Source: Hypericum androsaemum (lineage: Eukaryota > Streptophyta > Magnoliopsida > Malpighiales > Hypericaceae). Taken from it: a stretch of DNA of 64,000 nt. This document shows positions 41,515-54,284 of this stretch, in pieces (position 1 is the first letter of the stretch; the number at the start of each line of letters is the position of its first letter). The stretch lies in contig OZ023180.1 of the NCBI GenBank assembly GCA_963995505.1, positions 18,366,689-18,430,688 on the forward strand, written 5' to 3'. The notes beneath the pieces are model-generated. The model saw only the letters and a list, made by a program, of their open reading frames with translations. It was not told the DNA's origin and made no database searches. Made by a program: the position numbers and the translations under genes.

Positions 41515-42305
41515 AAAGATTTTGGAAAAAGTCTACTTTAGTACCCTGTGGTATCGCGAAAAATCAAGTCAGTACCCTGTGGTTTAAAACGTATCAATTG
41601 AGTCATACTTATTCCAATTAACATCAATTAGAGGCCCGGGCAGCTGCCCGGACCTGCCCGAACCTACCCGACCCCTGCCCGAACTACGTGGCCAGCCACG
41701 TCACCAAATTTTGATGACGTGGCACCACGTGGAGAGGAGGAGGAGGAGGACGCGGGGAGGAGGAGGAGGAGGAGGACGCGGGGGGAGGAGGAGGAGGAGA
41801 ACGCGGGGGGAGGAGGAGGAGGAGGAGGAGGAGGACGCGGGGGGAGGAGGACGCGGGGAGGAGGAGGAGGAGGAGGACGCAGGGGGAGGAGGAGGAGGAG
41901 GAGGAGGAGAACGCGGGGGGAGGAGGAGGAGGAGGAGGACGCGGGGGGAGGAGGAGGAGGAGGACGCGGGGGGAGGAGGAGGAGGAGGAGGACGCGGGGG
42001 GAGGAGGAGGAGGAGGACGCGGAGGAGGACGCGGAGGAGGAGGAGGAGGAGGGGAGGAGGAGGAGGAGGAGGGGAGGAGGAGGATGTCCACGTGGCACCA
42101 CGTCATCAAAATTGGGTGACGTGGCTGGCCACGTAGTTCGGGCAGGGGTCGGGTTGGTTCGAGCAGGTCCGGGCAGCTGCCCGGGCCTCTAATTGATGTT
42201 AATTGGAATAAGTATGACTCAATTGATACGTTTTAAACCACAGGGTACTGACTTGATTTTTCGCGATACCACAGGGTACTAAAGTGGACTTTTCCCAAAG
42301 ATTTT
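41515..42305. mobile_element. MULE-type element with a GGA minisatellite core
   Basis: AAAGATTTT (41515-41523 and 42297-42305) flanks 41524-42296 (773 bp). The ends start GGAAAAAGTCTACTTTAG and, mirrored, GGGAAAAGTCCACTTTAG. The arms are about 210 bp and include TACCCTGTGG twice, GGGCAGCTGCCCGG and CCACGTGG-type palindromes. The core, 41735-42085, is a (GGA)n array broken by CGCGG. It is a sister of the element at 55928-57184, which has the same arms but a different core. No transposase. Confidence 0.85.
41735..42085 (+). repeat. GGA-rich minisatellite
   Basis: Runs of GGA are punctuated by GACGCGGGG every 15 to 40 bases. Long open frames occur on both strands (141 to 157 codons of Gly/Arg/Glu or Pro/Ser/Ala) because the repeat has few stop triplets; they are not genes. 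Confidence 0.8.
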
Positions 42306-44545
42306 TAGGTCAAACAATGAGAGATGGTTCAGTTGGTAGAGAACTTAATTTTTGTTCTAGTTTGAATTTCACAAATAAAAAAACATAATTGAATAGAAAT
42401 TTACTAAATGGAGAATAACGGCACTCGAGTCTACAATATCAAAGATCCGACTTAGAGAATGACCGAAAAATTTTACAGTGATCCTTCCACAAATATAAAT
42501 TAGTATATCTAGGGTTGAGTTTATGTGGGTGTTGCAGTTTTGGTGGACTAAATAAAATCGATACCAATATAGTTTATTCATATTAATTCAAACCGTCGGT
42601 GTGACAATTTCACTTAAAATCGTTGTTTCCACGGTGTCGCGGTTAAACTTTCACATAAGCAGTTTCATCAATTTGACGGTTTTAAAATTTTAACGTATAT
42701 ACTTTTTTTATAAGTAGATTTTTGTTGTGACTAGAATTTGAACTCAGGTCCCCACTCTTCCCTTTATACTATTAGCGTAAGAGCTCTTTGATTTTCAGCA
42801 TGTATACCTATTCTCAAAAAGTGACAAACATGCAAGGGAACAAAGATTTCATACATGAAATTGTTGATAAATTTTTTTTACAAAATCAAGTGTGTAGATA
42901 ACTCAAATTTTGATTCTTTATGCTAGATATCTATCCAAAATAGGATTGTCTTATCAATGAGAACATATAAAAGTCAGTCAAAAGAAAATAGTCTACACAT
43001 AAAAATGAGATAATTGTAGGAACTTGGTGTTCTAGATTCCTTTTTTCCATCCTGCAGAGTAATCGAGGATACAACGATATAATTTTAGGCACTTGATGTT
43101 CCAGATAATTGTAAAGATGTAAGTTTAAAGTGGCTTATATATATTACGTATGAAATGAGCCATTTTTATATTACGTATCGGTTTCACGAAAATTGGCACC
43201 AACCTTGAAACCGCTCGGGCGATTTTGGTCTGAAATTGTCTTGATCGGTTTTCTATTTTATGTTCTCGATTTGTGTGGTTTTGTGGTTTGGTGGTTTTGA
43301 TCTATTTGATAAACACGCTAGGTATACATACCATCAGTTAAATTTTTACAAAGTGACAATTTTATGGTATGCCTACATAGTTCACTTTCTTTCGAGGAAA
43401 GGAAGATTTGAGATTTTCTGCGAATTTAAGTTTTCGAGTTTCAAAATGAAAATTTTAACTTATCCATGTGACCACCATTTTGGAGAGAGAAATATGACGT
43501 GCTATTAACGTTGATAACCATGAAAAGCCAATTGAAAAAATCAACTTTTAGGAGTTCGTCTCTAAAATTGTTAAAAATTTGAAACTTCTATCACCTAGAC
43601 AAAATTAAATTATAGGATACTAAATTTAAAATGTATGAAATTACATGGTACTAAATAAACTTATCCCAAAAAATAATGGTTCATATATTGCCACTTGGTA
43701 TTGAAGGACCAGGAGAACTACCAGCCTTCACTATTTTGATCATATCTTCCTTTTCCAAACTCTAATTTATGAGATCTTCCATTTTGTATTTCATGGATGT
43801 CTTCAAATCTAAGCTTAAAAAAACTTATTTGTCCTCCAAAGTTACTATCCTTGGTGTATTTCATCTTTAAGCCTAATTCTTCATTGTGATTACCAGAATA
43901 ATGCAACTGTGCTTGCGAACTCCAAGAACAAAGGATCCTTTACATAAGATACTTGGATGTTTTACGAAAATCTCGAGTAGAAATTTTGTGAATTATAAAA
44001 TATGTCGAGAACCGCTTTTTTATGACCCGGCAATCTTTAACTTTGGAATTAATTATTTTTTTAAAGATGACACCAGCTATTAGAGGGTTGGACAAAAAAC
44101 AAATAAGCAAATTTGTAGTTAGATTGATCATTTTTTTCTTTTCAAATGGGACTTCGTCAGAAAAAATCACTATTTCTGACAACAAGGATCCAAACATATA
44201 ATAAAGCCAAACATAAATAATTAAATAATTATTTTTCAAACATGAAAGATTCTAAAAAAAATAAAACTAAACACGAGAGACCGAGAATAATTTAACCTTA
44301 TTTTTTTTGGTCATAGCTTTATTCAGATTAAAGTAGTACATAGAAACCACTCCAGCCATTGCAAAAACACAGGAGGAAACAAGAGGTGGCTCTTAACCTA
44401 GACCTGCCTAGCTAAAGTCGCACACAGGCTCTACCGGATCTTGTTATATAGGAGAAGGCTCTATAGAAACAGGAAAAGATAAGAAAAGAAGAAAGAAGAT
44501 GAAGGTGGCATATTTCGTTGATGTAAATTTAGTGTTTGCCTATAT
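42306..44545. other. AT-rich spacer and 3' flank of glutaredoxin gene 2
   Basis: Two tRNA-like pieces may be SINE remnants: GGTTCAGTTGGTAGAG at 42318 with a weak B box after it, and a minus-strand B box GAGTTCAAATTC near 42740. No exon was recognised. The end is the 3' flank of the glutaredoxin-like gene. Confidence 0.4.
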
Positions 44546-44854
44546 CTAAAGCCATAGAGCACCAGCTTCCATGAGCATTGGGACGAGGCGGCCCTGGACA
44601 TGGAAGCTCATCACCTGCCTTTCCCCTCCAACCAGCCTCTGCGCGATGAACACCGCGGGTACGCTTGGTTGGTATCCCAGTTGAATCAGAGTCTTCTCGA
44701 TTTGCTTCCCATTCGAGATCTTGTCCAGCTCGTACACAGTCGGATTGGCTCCGAACCCGGTAATGAGGGACTTGATAGTGTGGCTCATGCAGCAAGAGGT
44801 TTTGCTGAAGATCACAACTGGCCTTTCTCCGACCAACCTGTTCAGTGCATCCAA
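44546..44854 (-). pseudogene. CC-type glutaredoxin with lost ATG, active site CCMS
   Basis: Residue for residue close to the gene at 39423 ([25 protein letters not shown] ... GALWL), but the start codon is TTG (44854-44852) where the paralogue has ATG. The frame stays open upstream to an ATG at 44962, giving 138 codons, but that ATG lies upstream of the TATA box (44954-44947) and the next in-frame ATG (44935) only 12 bases below it, so neither should be in the mRNA. The next ATG in frame lies at the active site (CCM). Either initiation is non-AUG or the gene is recently dead. CCMS is a known active-site variant in this class. All other motifs including ALWL are kept. Confidence 0.8.
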
Positions 44855-44924
44855 ATTAAATTGTTGGGGTTGGATAGAACTGGGAAATAAATAATTGGAG
44901 AGACGATGGTTTAATGGTCTGAAG

Positions 44925-44954
44925 AGGTTGGACATCCATGGAGGCCTATTTATA
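44925..44954 (-). promoter_or_regulatory. Core promoter of glutaredoxin-like gene 2
   Basis: TATAAATA on the minus strand at 44954-44947. The surrounding 29 bases match the promoter of gene 1. A transcript would begin near 44920, which decides that the upstream in-frame ATGs are outside the mRNA. Confidence 0.6.
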
Positions 44955-44962
44955 GAGGGCAT

Positions 44963-47900
44963 GGAAATTATGGATATTGCAAGCCGTACATGCTGCGATA
45001 GTACACTAATGAAACGTCAAAGGGAAAATAGGAATATTGTCTTTCGAAAAGACACGTTTATCTAGAATTATTCAATGGCCACCATCATCTGCATTTTCCG
45101 TACCTTCCGGTGGAACTTAGTTGATGCGTTGGCGTGAGAAATATGGTGATCACGCAAGGGAAATTTCCTCTTCTATATCTCTGCTTCAAGGAGTATCCTC
45201 CATTCTCTTTCATGCGCCGGTTTTTTTCCACTAAGTTTCGTCGTTGTAGAGTTTTGATGAGATTGTTGTTTTGTACAAGAGGAAATTTTACTTACCTATT
45301 AAAAAAGAGTATTTTTTTTAATGGCTTTGAATTTTCAGTACCATTTTTATTTATATGTAGGTATTAATTTAGAATCGAGCACTATAAATTTTATCTCTCA
45401 TTGTTATCCATGTGGCAAAAACATGACTTTTGCTTGAGATAATCTTAATCAATTTAGCTAATCTATGTTTATTCTGACATTTATTAAGCTAATCTTCCAC
45501 GGATTGGGATGTAGTACAATCAGTTAAACTTTAATCATTCCATGAATGTGCTTAGGTCCCATTTAGTGTCTCAAGCTATGATAATTTGTCTAATATGGTA
45601 CATTTACTCTTTTACCATCATATAAAGATTTTACTCAACTCGAGCTTGAATCATGGTAAATATTTTTTTAAAGGTAAATATTACACCTAGTTACAATGTC
45701 AAGAATTGAACTATTGATCTTCTTGAAGTTAAGCAACGCCTATGCCGCTAGGCCAAATGCCCGTTAGCTCATGGTAAATATCTGGACTTGGTTTCCACAT
45801 ATAGAATCTGATGAGCTGGAAGAAAGAATCAGATTATCCAATTAGCTTGTATGATCGCCAGTCTCTGTCCCACCAAAGCAAGATGCCTACAAATCCACAT
45901 CTCGAAAACGAAAATCATCTCGTGTATATACTAATGAGGAACTAAGGATGAGATCACTCAAACCACACTAGGGACTTCCTTCATGGAGACGATACCCTCA
46001 GGACACAGCACCACGAAATTTTCTCTCATTCACATGTCGAAATTGATGAAAAGGTCAAACATCGTTGGTGGTTCTAAGCTTATATGGACAAAACATCGAG
46101 ATTTGGTCAAAATGTTTAAAAAATTGAATTTTTGGAAAATATGCCATTGGGAGAGCCACCTTTAATAGGATCTCTCGTGCTCGATTTTTGAAAATTAGAG
46201 GCTAAAGAAATAGATAAAACACTCATGACAACTTGGTAAAAACATATAGAATGGGAATATATGCATGAAAGAAGAATTGCAACGTCGGTTCCGGGCATCA
46301 CAAGCTGAAAGCTATCAGATTGTTGCAGAGATTTTATTCTAATTTTAAAAGGTATAATTTTCAGCCCAATATTATCTCTCTTTTATTTTCCTGGTTGTCA
46401 CAGAAGCGATGCCGTACTTTGGAAGAAGAAATACTTGTCAATAGTCACCTGGTCTGAACAATAATTTGCGAGTAGTTCGTTACACAGATGTTCAGTTCAA
46501 GTCGATAGGAGCTGCTGCAATTTTCTGCAGTAAAACAGGGGAGGCTTGTTCTTCGTTTTGCTAGAAATTCTATTACACTTTGGTTTCAAGTAAATAGCAG
46601 AAGGCACACTAGTTTTGGTGCATTACAAAATTTATTAGAGGCACGCGCAGTAAGTAACTATAGCCACACTATCAAGGTTTTAATTTGCGGTTGCAGCTGC
46701 GTTCCAATTTTAAGATTGTAAAAATTGCGGACAATATATTACAGGTTATGGTGACGTGTGAATTTTGTTTACGGTTTCACAAAATCTAGTTTTTGTTGTT
46801 GCTACCAAATTATCCCTAACATTTTCTATAAAAATATTTGAAATATATTTTTTATTTATTTTTGTATTTGTAATTTACCAATGAACTACCTATTTGTAAT
46901 TTGCAACACAATAGAAAACTAGAATTAAATGTTTTTTTTATAATTTGGCCAAAAAGGACCTATCGGTTAAATATAAAACTATCAGGGATCCGAGACCAAG
47001 ACTACAATAGGCCAGACAACAAACAACAGAGACCTTAGGACTTTATTATCAAAGAGGGGTATATTTGCAATACAACTTGTTGACTTGTCCATCAATACCG
47101 AAAAATTCTATTGAAGGACTACGTTTCGCTAGACACGGTGACCGATTTATACATTCCCTACTAATAAATTGTTTATTAGTAGGATACCAGTTCATGTTAA
47201 CCTATTCAAATTTATCTAGTTCAGTTGTAATTCAAGTTTATAAAATTTTAATTAGTCAAATGACATTTAATCTAACGGTACAAGACATGTACAATATAAA
47301 AGAGGTGTAAGATTTAAATCCTGACAATTGTAATCACGATGAGCGGCAACAAAATACGTACAAAAAACTCGTGTTGGTTAAATTAGTAAAGTAACTACTT
47401 GTTCGTACGATAACAATTCAATGTTGCTGTTTCTTAGAAGGTTTTGCCGATTAACGGTGTGCCATTTTGGTATATACGTCATGGATGGCAGAATAAACTG
47501 AAGTCTCACAAGGATTTATTTTTAAAGTTTCAAGTAGTGCTATTGGTTTGCTACTTAGATTATTTCCATAATTATTATTGTCCAAAACATGGGTCCTCAA
47601 TGAAAATGAGAATGTGGTACAAGTCCTTTTCCCTTAGATAAAAATTGTAATCGTTCGTCACATGTATAATTTGGTATAGTTAATGATTACAATTTCATCA
47701 TTTTTTAGATTATGATGGTACTATAGAATTCACTTACCATTTCCCAGATTTTATTAAAATGTTGTTAAAATTTTCATATCTAACAAAAAATCTTAAGACG
47801 ATGGGTTAGTAGATTTTTTTACACTTATAAATAAACTCACCACTCTTGCATTAAGAAATGCAGAATTCTCAATACGTCCCCTCAAACGAGACTCATAGAA

Positions 47901-48598
47901 CTTAAGTTTGCACGGACTTGGACTTTGACTTTACCAACATGCCATAAAATAGGGGTCGTGCGAACACAACAATATGCACGAGATCAACTCGCACTAATAT
48001 GATGTTAGAATCTTCGTATCTTACCCAAAATTTTAAGACAATGAAAAAGTAAAATTTTCATACTTATAAACAAGTTCATACTCTTACATTAAGCAATGTA
48101 AGATTCTCAATAGATTCTCAACAAATGTCAATTGTCTAGATGTTGTCACTTGGTATCGCTTGATATGGAACGATCACCGTGAAAATCCGCGCGTTACTAG
48201 AGATTTATTTTGATGTAGCTAGAAAAAAGATTATGTAGTTAAAACCAGCAACATCTACAGCTTTACTTATGGAAGTCGGATGATGCATTGCAAGTATGAT
48301 CAAGCCGGATAAGGCCAGTCCTATATGGAACTGTATTGAAAAAGCGCCACTTAGCCTTCCTAGCCTAAAACAAGCTCACAAGTGGAAGGCCAAGTAGCTA
48401 GCCAGTCTAGAAGCCGCAGTCTCAAACATTTGGTAGCTAGCAAGTAGTTATCTAATGTATGAGGGATTTCTACACTGAATCTATAAAGTGTAAATATTAT
48501 TAATAAAATTCAAACGTTCCAAAATAAAATTTATTGGAGAATTATGAAGTTGCTCGACTCTAGTTCATAGCAAGTGGTAGCTCGTTGAGGCTGCTAGA
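44963..48598. other. Spacer between glutaredoxin genes 2 and 3
   Basis: Mostly AT-rich. A SINE-like head on the minus strand (45702-45755) is listed separately. At about 46460-46660 a broken frame (VVRYTDVQFKSIGAAAIFCSKTGE) resembles an RNase H-type domain of a LINE, but is too short to be sure. At 47750-48130 two imperfect copies of a 120 to 130 base block (ATCTTACC...TTAAGACRATG, CATTAAGNAATG) follow one another. No exon was seen. Confidence 0.4.
45690..45775 (-). repeat. tRNA-derived SINE, candidate
   Basis: On the minus strand TGGCCTAGCGG (45755-45745) fits an A box and AGTTCAATTCT (45712-45702) a B box, with tRNA-like spacing. Confidence 0.45.
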
Positions 48599-48907
48599 TC
48601 AAACCCATATAGCACCAGCCCTCTTGAGCATGGAGCCTAGCTGGTTCTGGAGCAGCAGGCTCATCACCTGCCTATCCCCACCAACAAACTTCTGCCCTAT
48701 GAACACAGCAGGTACACTTGGTTGGCATCCCAGCTGCATCAATGCTCGATCGATCTGCTGACCGTTGGGCATGTGATCGAGGTCGTACACTGTCGGATTG
48801 GCCCCGAACCCTTTGATCAGTGCCTGGATCGCATGGCACATGTCGCATGTGCTCCTGCTGAAGATCACCACAGGCCATTCAGCCACCAAGCTATTCACTA
48901 TGTCCAT
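48599..48907 (-). CDS. CC-type-like glutaredoxin, active site CDMC
   Basis: 102 residues from the ATG at 48907 (MDIVNSLVAEWPVVIFSRS); an in-frame ATG nine codons upstream (48934) is possible, but the family start fits 48907. Active site CDMC rather than CCxC, then [26 protein letters not shown] and the C-terminal AIWV, a divergent form of the ALWL motif. It belongs to the same clade as the two genes at 39.4 and 44.5 kb but is more diverged. No intron. TATAAATA at 49051-49044 lies about 140 bases upstream. Likely role: redox or adaptor partner of TGA transcription factors; the altered tail may weaken that binding. Confidence 0.9.
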   Translation of the reverse strand: MDIVNSLVAEWPVVIFSRSTCDMCHAIQALIKGFGANPTVYDLDHMPNGQQIDRALMQLGCQPSVPAVFIGQKFVGGDRQVMSLLLQNQLGSMLKRAGAIWV

Positions 48908-49043
48908 ACTGGTGAATGGTGTACAAGATGGCACTTGATGAGATGGGTTCTAAATTAGTTGACCGAGTGTTTGTAAGTTTTAAGGATTGAAGGCTACTTG
49001 GTTGGAAGGGCTTGTTGTGAGGAACTCGGGGAACTTTGAGGTC

Positions 49044-49051
49044 TATTTATA
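49044..49051 (-). promoter_or_regulatory. TATA box of glutaredoxin gene 3
   Basis: The minus strand reads TATAAATA, 137 bases upstream of the ATG at 48907, a normal distance for this family. Confidence 0.55.
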
Positions 49052-52000
49052 GTATTATACGTCAGGACGAAGGAGGCGGTGGAGCCGCTTGTTGTATTTT
49101 CGAGTGATCAAACTCGATACATCTTAGTCTTTTCCTTCTTCGTTAAAAAATTCTTAGTTGAAAGGGAATAAAATTTTCGTAGATAAATCATTTGATTCCA
49201 AGATTGTCCTTGATCATTGCTCGAAAGGATCACTTGTCTATTCTCGTATAGTGTCATGGAATCAACTTGTCACTGTTATTGCCTTAACGTGCAAAATAAG
49301 ATTAATATACTGCGGACACATGCCGATTCCTAATTGAGTAGCTAGTGGTGCTCTGGCGTTTCCCCGTACAATCTTATAGCAAAATATAGAACAACATTTT
49401 ATTTACACTTGTTAGACATCTAATGTGAGAAGTAGCACAATAGGGAGACGACTAAACAGGAGCGTGTAATTTTTTTTATAATTAGAATTTATTAATTTAT
49501 TGTAATATTTACAATTAAATTTTTTTTTTTCAAAATTGTGATTGCCGATCTCGTTAGAATTTTACTACGGTAAAATTCGGTAGGAAAAAATTGTGATAGA
49601 ACAAAAATACTCCGATAAAAAAAATTTCTATCTTAACATTAAAATCGCTAGAATAATTTTACACTTTACAACGCAGTTCAAACCCGGTCTAGATAACACC
49701 CAATACAATCCCAACCCGGAGCAAACCACCAAAACCCCGAAACGGTTAGCTGCCCCTTTCCTTGAAGGATTCTAAATAGAGGATAGATACTGACCACCGA
49801 AAATCTTGGCCGTATCCAACGAAGACATTCATGAGCACGTAAGAGAGTAGAATATCTACTTTGATAATTATTATCTAGTTCTATTCGTAATGTAACTCTG
49901 ATTGTAAGTATCTTGGGATAGTCTTTTAAAAAATATACACTTATACTTTAAAAAAAGAGAGTAGAATGTCTAAAAAACTCTTGGTTGCAGTTCGTAGCCT
50001 GGAAGAGATGTAAAGTACCAAGGTACTGGATTGAATAGAATTGGAAGTTGTTAGGTAAACGTGTAAATAGACATAGGTATAAATAAAAGGTAATAGTACC
50101 AAGTAGGGATATCTTGGACATTTTACTCAATTTCTTGGAATTCAACTATCTTCGTCTCATCTCCCTCTGTCTGTCTTATCTTCTTCCCCTTTTTCTTCTA
50201 ACCTCGTCTTTCCTTCTCTAATTTTATCAAGATCTAGTTCGATCATAATAAAATAGCTCGATTCCTTTGCTCAAAGATTTTTTTTTGTTGATAAAATTGC
50301 TCAAAGATATTTCAAGTGATTGTACCAAATATGGTAATTTTATTATTACGCCCAGTAAATACTCAAATTTGATTAGGTGATTTCGGTAATCGCCTTGTTA
50401 CTTCTCTCATGTAATTAATTTTAGCATCTTCTCCATTTTGACTCTTTTCTAAGGTGTAATACGTGGTCCAACCGTTTTTAAAAAAAATTCAGAGAATCGT
50501 TGGGCATGCGGTGAGTTTCGTTCCACCATTTCAAGTGATCGGACTGGCCGTTTCAGATCAAATTGTAAAGTTTATTAATTTTTGGAAAAAAATCTCCCAA
50601 TTATTTTAGATTAAAAGTAATTAAATCATGATTTAATACTTGTTAACGACATTTTTTTAGTAAAACTAGAGACATTTAAAAATATTTGATATTTGAATAC
50701 TAAGTATAATTACATAATGAAATATTTTTTATAAAAATTTTGGTTAGATCTGTGATCCAACTAGTTAGACTGAGCAGAAAAAAAAAAGAAGAAGTCTGAA
50801 TCGTCTCCCATTACATTTTAGAAAATATTGGGTGTCATTTTTGCAAGAAGTAATTTATATATCTAAGTATTTGTTGGTATATGATATTTCATAGTTGGGA
50901 TAATGCATATGATGCCTTTATCAGCTGAAGGCTCTAGTGATGTGTAGATACCTCAGGTTGAAAGGCAGCCAAGAGCTAACCCAACTTTTGTTTTTCTGAT
51001 GTCCATAACTTTCTATTATTTGTTTTCATCCTATCCTCAAAGGGACTATACTTTATCTATTGATGAGAATCTGGTGAAGTGGAGAAAGAATTTGGGTTTA
51101 TCCAATTGGCAGCTTCTTTTCTTCCTAGTGAAATATTCGCTTGTGTTTGAATGCTCGAAACCGAAAGATGGAGACACCAAGGAGAAAAGGTGGAAAAGAG
51201 AGTCTTCGAGGATAAATTGTTATTATCGCCAATTATTTTGCAACAGCCGGATAGAGTTGATCCAATTTAACTTGAGATTTTGAATCCAAATTTTGGAAAG
51301 CCGTCAACCTTAAAATTCGAAAAGAAAAAATTTGTCTCTATTTGAGATTTTGAAAGTTGGATTAGTCGATTTAATAAATATCTCGATAGTAGATAATTTA
51401 AAAAAATTAATATTAACTCATTAATAACATGCTTATTTCATTTGGTTGTATAAAGAAATATAATTAATGTCCTTTGGACCGCTATTAAATTAACGGTATC
51501 AATCTTTTGCATGGTTTGACTTACTTTTAAAGAATGATTAGATGGCATCTAGGAGTCCTGAGGTCGGTTAGCACATTTCTGAACCGCTTCTTTATTTTTC
51601 AACAATTAGAGGTTTTTAAAGATAAATTTGTACACCTATAATTACAGCTATCAAGTTTAATCCTGGATATGAACACGCCTAATTACAATTAGGTTAAATT
51701 GCTTTGATGTGAACAATTTAGCCATTTCCCACAATGTTTTGAACAATTCCGATAATCTGTTGCTGGTATTGGTCATTATTTTAAGTTTAAGTAATAAATG
51801 TTTAACTTATACTCACTCAGAAGATACAAATTTCATGTACTTGAAATTGATTAAATATACATTTTAGATTTAAACAATTAACACAATGCACAACAATTTG
51901 AATATTTGATCCAGTTGGCACCAAAATCAGGTTATCACCTACTCTTTGCAATATGGGATAATTAACGTCTTAGGACTCATATTTTTGGTAAACTTATAAT

Positions 52001-54284
52001 ATGTCATCATACTAAATAGCATGTACATCTGCATCGACACATCATGTTATTCAATTTTAAAAAGCAGAGTGCAATGTCATCTTCTTTTTTTCCGTTGCCA
52101 ATGCCACTCTCACTCCTCCCTTTTTTAAATTTGTTTTGGAAGGATACGGCCCTAGAGACGTAGTGATAGAGTAAATAGACGCAACGATAGAGTACCGATG
52201 TACGAGAAATTTACAAGCAATAAAATAAATAGTATAGTGGAAAGTAAGGTTCGTAACTCAGGGTTGGAACACGCAATCGAAATAATTAATTATGTAAAGC
52301 GAAGAAATTTAAAATTTATAAAGTAGGTAATGGAGTTGTAAGAAAGTAAATAAAATCGAAAATGCAAATAAGAGAGTTGTTATTCAGTGGAGACAGACGA
52401 GCACGATACTCTATGGATTGACTACCTATGTCGAGATTATGGTTCTTATTAAGTTCTAACTAGTACTCGGAGTGTTCTAATGCATCTCCCTAACGCTTTC
52501 ACTCATTAGAGAAATAAAACTAAGATAGCAAAAACCTAAGTTACTAATTAACGCTTTCGCTCATCAATTAGACTTAGAATTGTACTAATCTCAATTATAA
52601 AAATTTCTCCTAGCAGGTTATTCTTACGATATTAAGATGTCTCATCAATACCTAAGAATATGTTAATTAATTTTTTCATCAACTCGAGTGCCTTTCGGTC
52701 CACTCTCATTGATTCTAATCATAACATAAGCATCTCCTCCCGGCGGCCGCCGGGTTCTTCATGCTTCAGCCCGAATCTCCTTTTCGTCATGTTTCTGCTC
52801 CAGTTGTTCGCGGACAGCTCCAAGTACCTACCACAAAACATAAGACAAGGTAGAAACCCACTCCCGAATACAAATATACGAAAATGATCACAAGACTTGA
52901 TACGACATGACGAAAACAACAAAAAAATATGACTAAATACGTACGAAACACATAATAAAATATGAGCGTTTACACACTCATCAAGTACACAGACACAACG
53001 ACATAGAACATAAAGCTAAACATAAAACATGAAACTAGACACATAAGACATGAGGATAAACATTGCAATGTAACTAGCAACTATCAATAATATTACGCTG
53101 CGAGGCGGTGAAATTGGTCAACATGTATCATGGTAACCTCAACCAAGTGTTTTACCGAGAATTTCAAGCGAAGCTAACTAGCCCTTCGATTGAGGATAGG
53201 GCACGAACATCTTTTGAACAGAAGGGGCAATTTTAATTGCTTTTCTTTGGAACGCGGCAATGGCAAAAACGTTCGTACGTAGCTTCCATTCCAATTGCCT
53301 TTCCCCTCTTTGGCATAAATTCGATTCACATATCCGCACAAGTTGAAGCTGAGCCATGGAGAATAATTTGATGGGTTAGCAGCTGGGCCACAGGAAAATG
53401 ATTTGGAAGGAAATAGAAAATAAAAAGTTTATTTATTTAATCTTTTTCTGTGACTGATCATAGCCGTTCATGTTGAATTTTCTCGGAGAATATTGAATTT
53501 CTTGGTCTTTTTCCTGCTTCTTAAAGGGTACTAGAATACCTTTTGGGGCAGCTACTACTTTTTTTATTTCTCATTCTTAAATCTATTTTAAGTAGCTTTT
53601 TTTAAAATCTATTTCTAAATACATATCGTGTTATGTATTGAATCCTGATGGTTACTACATTTTAAAACTATAGTTAGGAGTGAGAAAAAATCTGTTATTC
53701 GTTATTCGAATTTATCTCCGAATATATTTTTGGATGTAGATTCAAATAATTTGAATTGAAATAAAGGTCACATGCATCTTTCTACATTTCTAACAAATAC
53801 AATTATCCCGTTCTACTAAAATTTGGGTCATTTTGCACATGGGCCTTCCAATTTGTTTTCTGGCAATCGAAAATACATTATCGTCAACATGGAATCTAAA
53901 TCAGTATTAACTTAAAAAAGTCAACCAATTTGTTGACTTGGTAAAAATCAGTTAACCATAGATTCATTGATTGATATGTGTTTCTCTTATGATGGGGAGA
54001 ACTAAGCTTTCATCTGTTCGGGTTTATAAGACCACCCGCAGCAGAGATCAAAATCTCGCGCGGGTGGGTTTTTTAATATATATAAAAAATAAATGTAATG
54101 AAATAGGGGGCGAGCGGCTACTTGGCTTTTTTTTTACTTATTTATCTAATTAGTTCCACTTGGCATAATATTATTCGTTAAAAATAGATATTTTTGGATA
54201 ATATTTTTGTCGTTATCTAAACAGACATTATCTTTAGCAAAACTAAAAAAAAATTATGAAAATTAAAACTAAAAAGTAATAATG
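49052..54284. other. Long AT-rich intergenic region, no gene recognised
   Basis: Short chance frames only. At 52140-52640 regularly spaced sequence such as ACGCTTTCRCTCATYA (about 52493 and 52552) suggests a degraded retroelement, but no protein domain was found. At 52740-52830 a GC-rich minus-strand segment stands out from its surroundings and could be a lone exon or captured piece; I do not recognise it. Confidence 0.35.

Noticed and set aside
41664..42192. Four long open frames (141-157 codons) on both strands over the GGA repeat
   Set aside because: They follow from a stop-poor trinucleotide repeat inside a transposable element. Composition is only Gly/Arg/Glu or Pro/Ser/Ala, and they overlap in several frames.
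44546..44962. 138-residue glutaredoxin with an N-terminal extension
   Set aside because: The proposed ATG lies upstream of the TATA box and the extension is homologous to the untranslated leader of the paralogue. I annotate the frame from the lost start codon instead.
46460..46660. RNase H domain of a LINE or other retroelement
   Set aside because: A suggestive stretch is present, but it has stops and frame changes and no second motif, so it is mentioned only inside the spacer entry.
50999..51283. 94-codon plus-strand frame
   Set aside because: No family features, no promoter or splice context, and chance frames of this size are expected in AT-rich DNA of this length.
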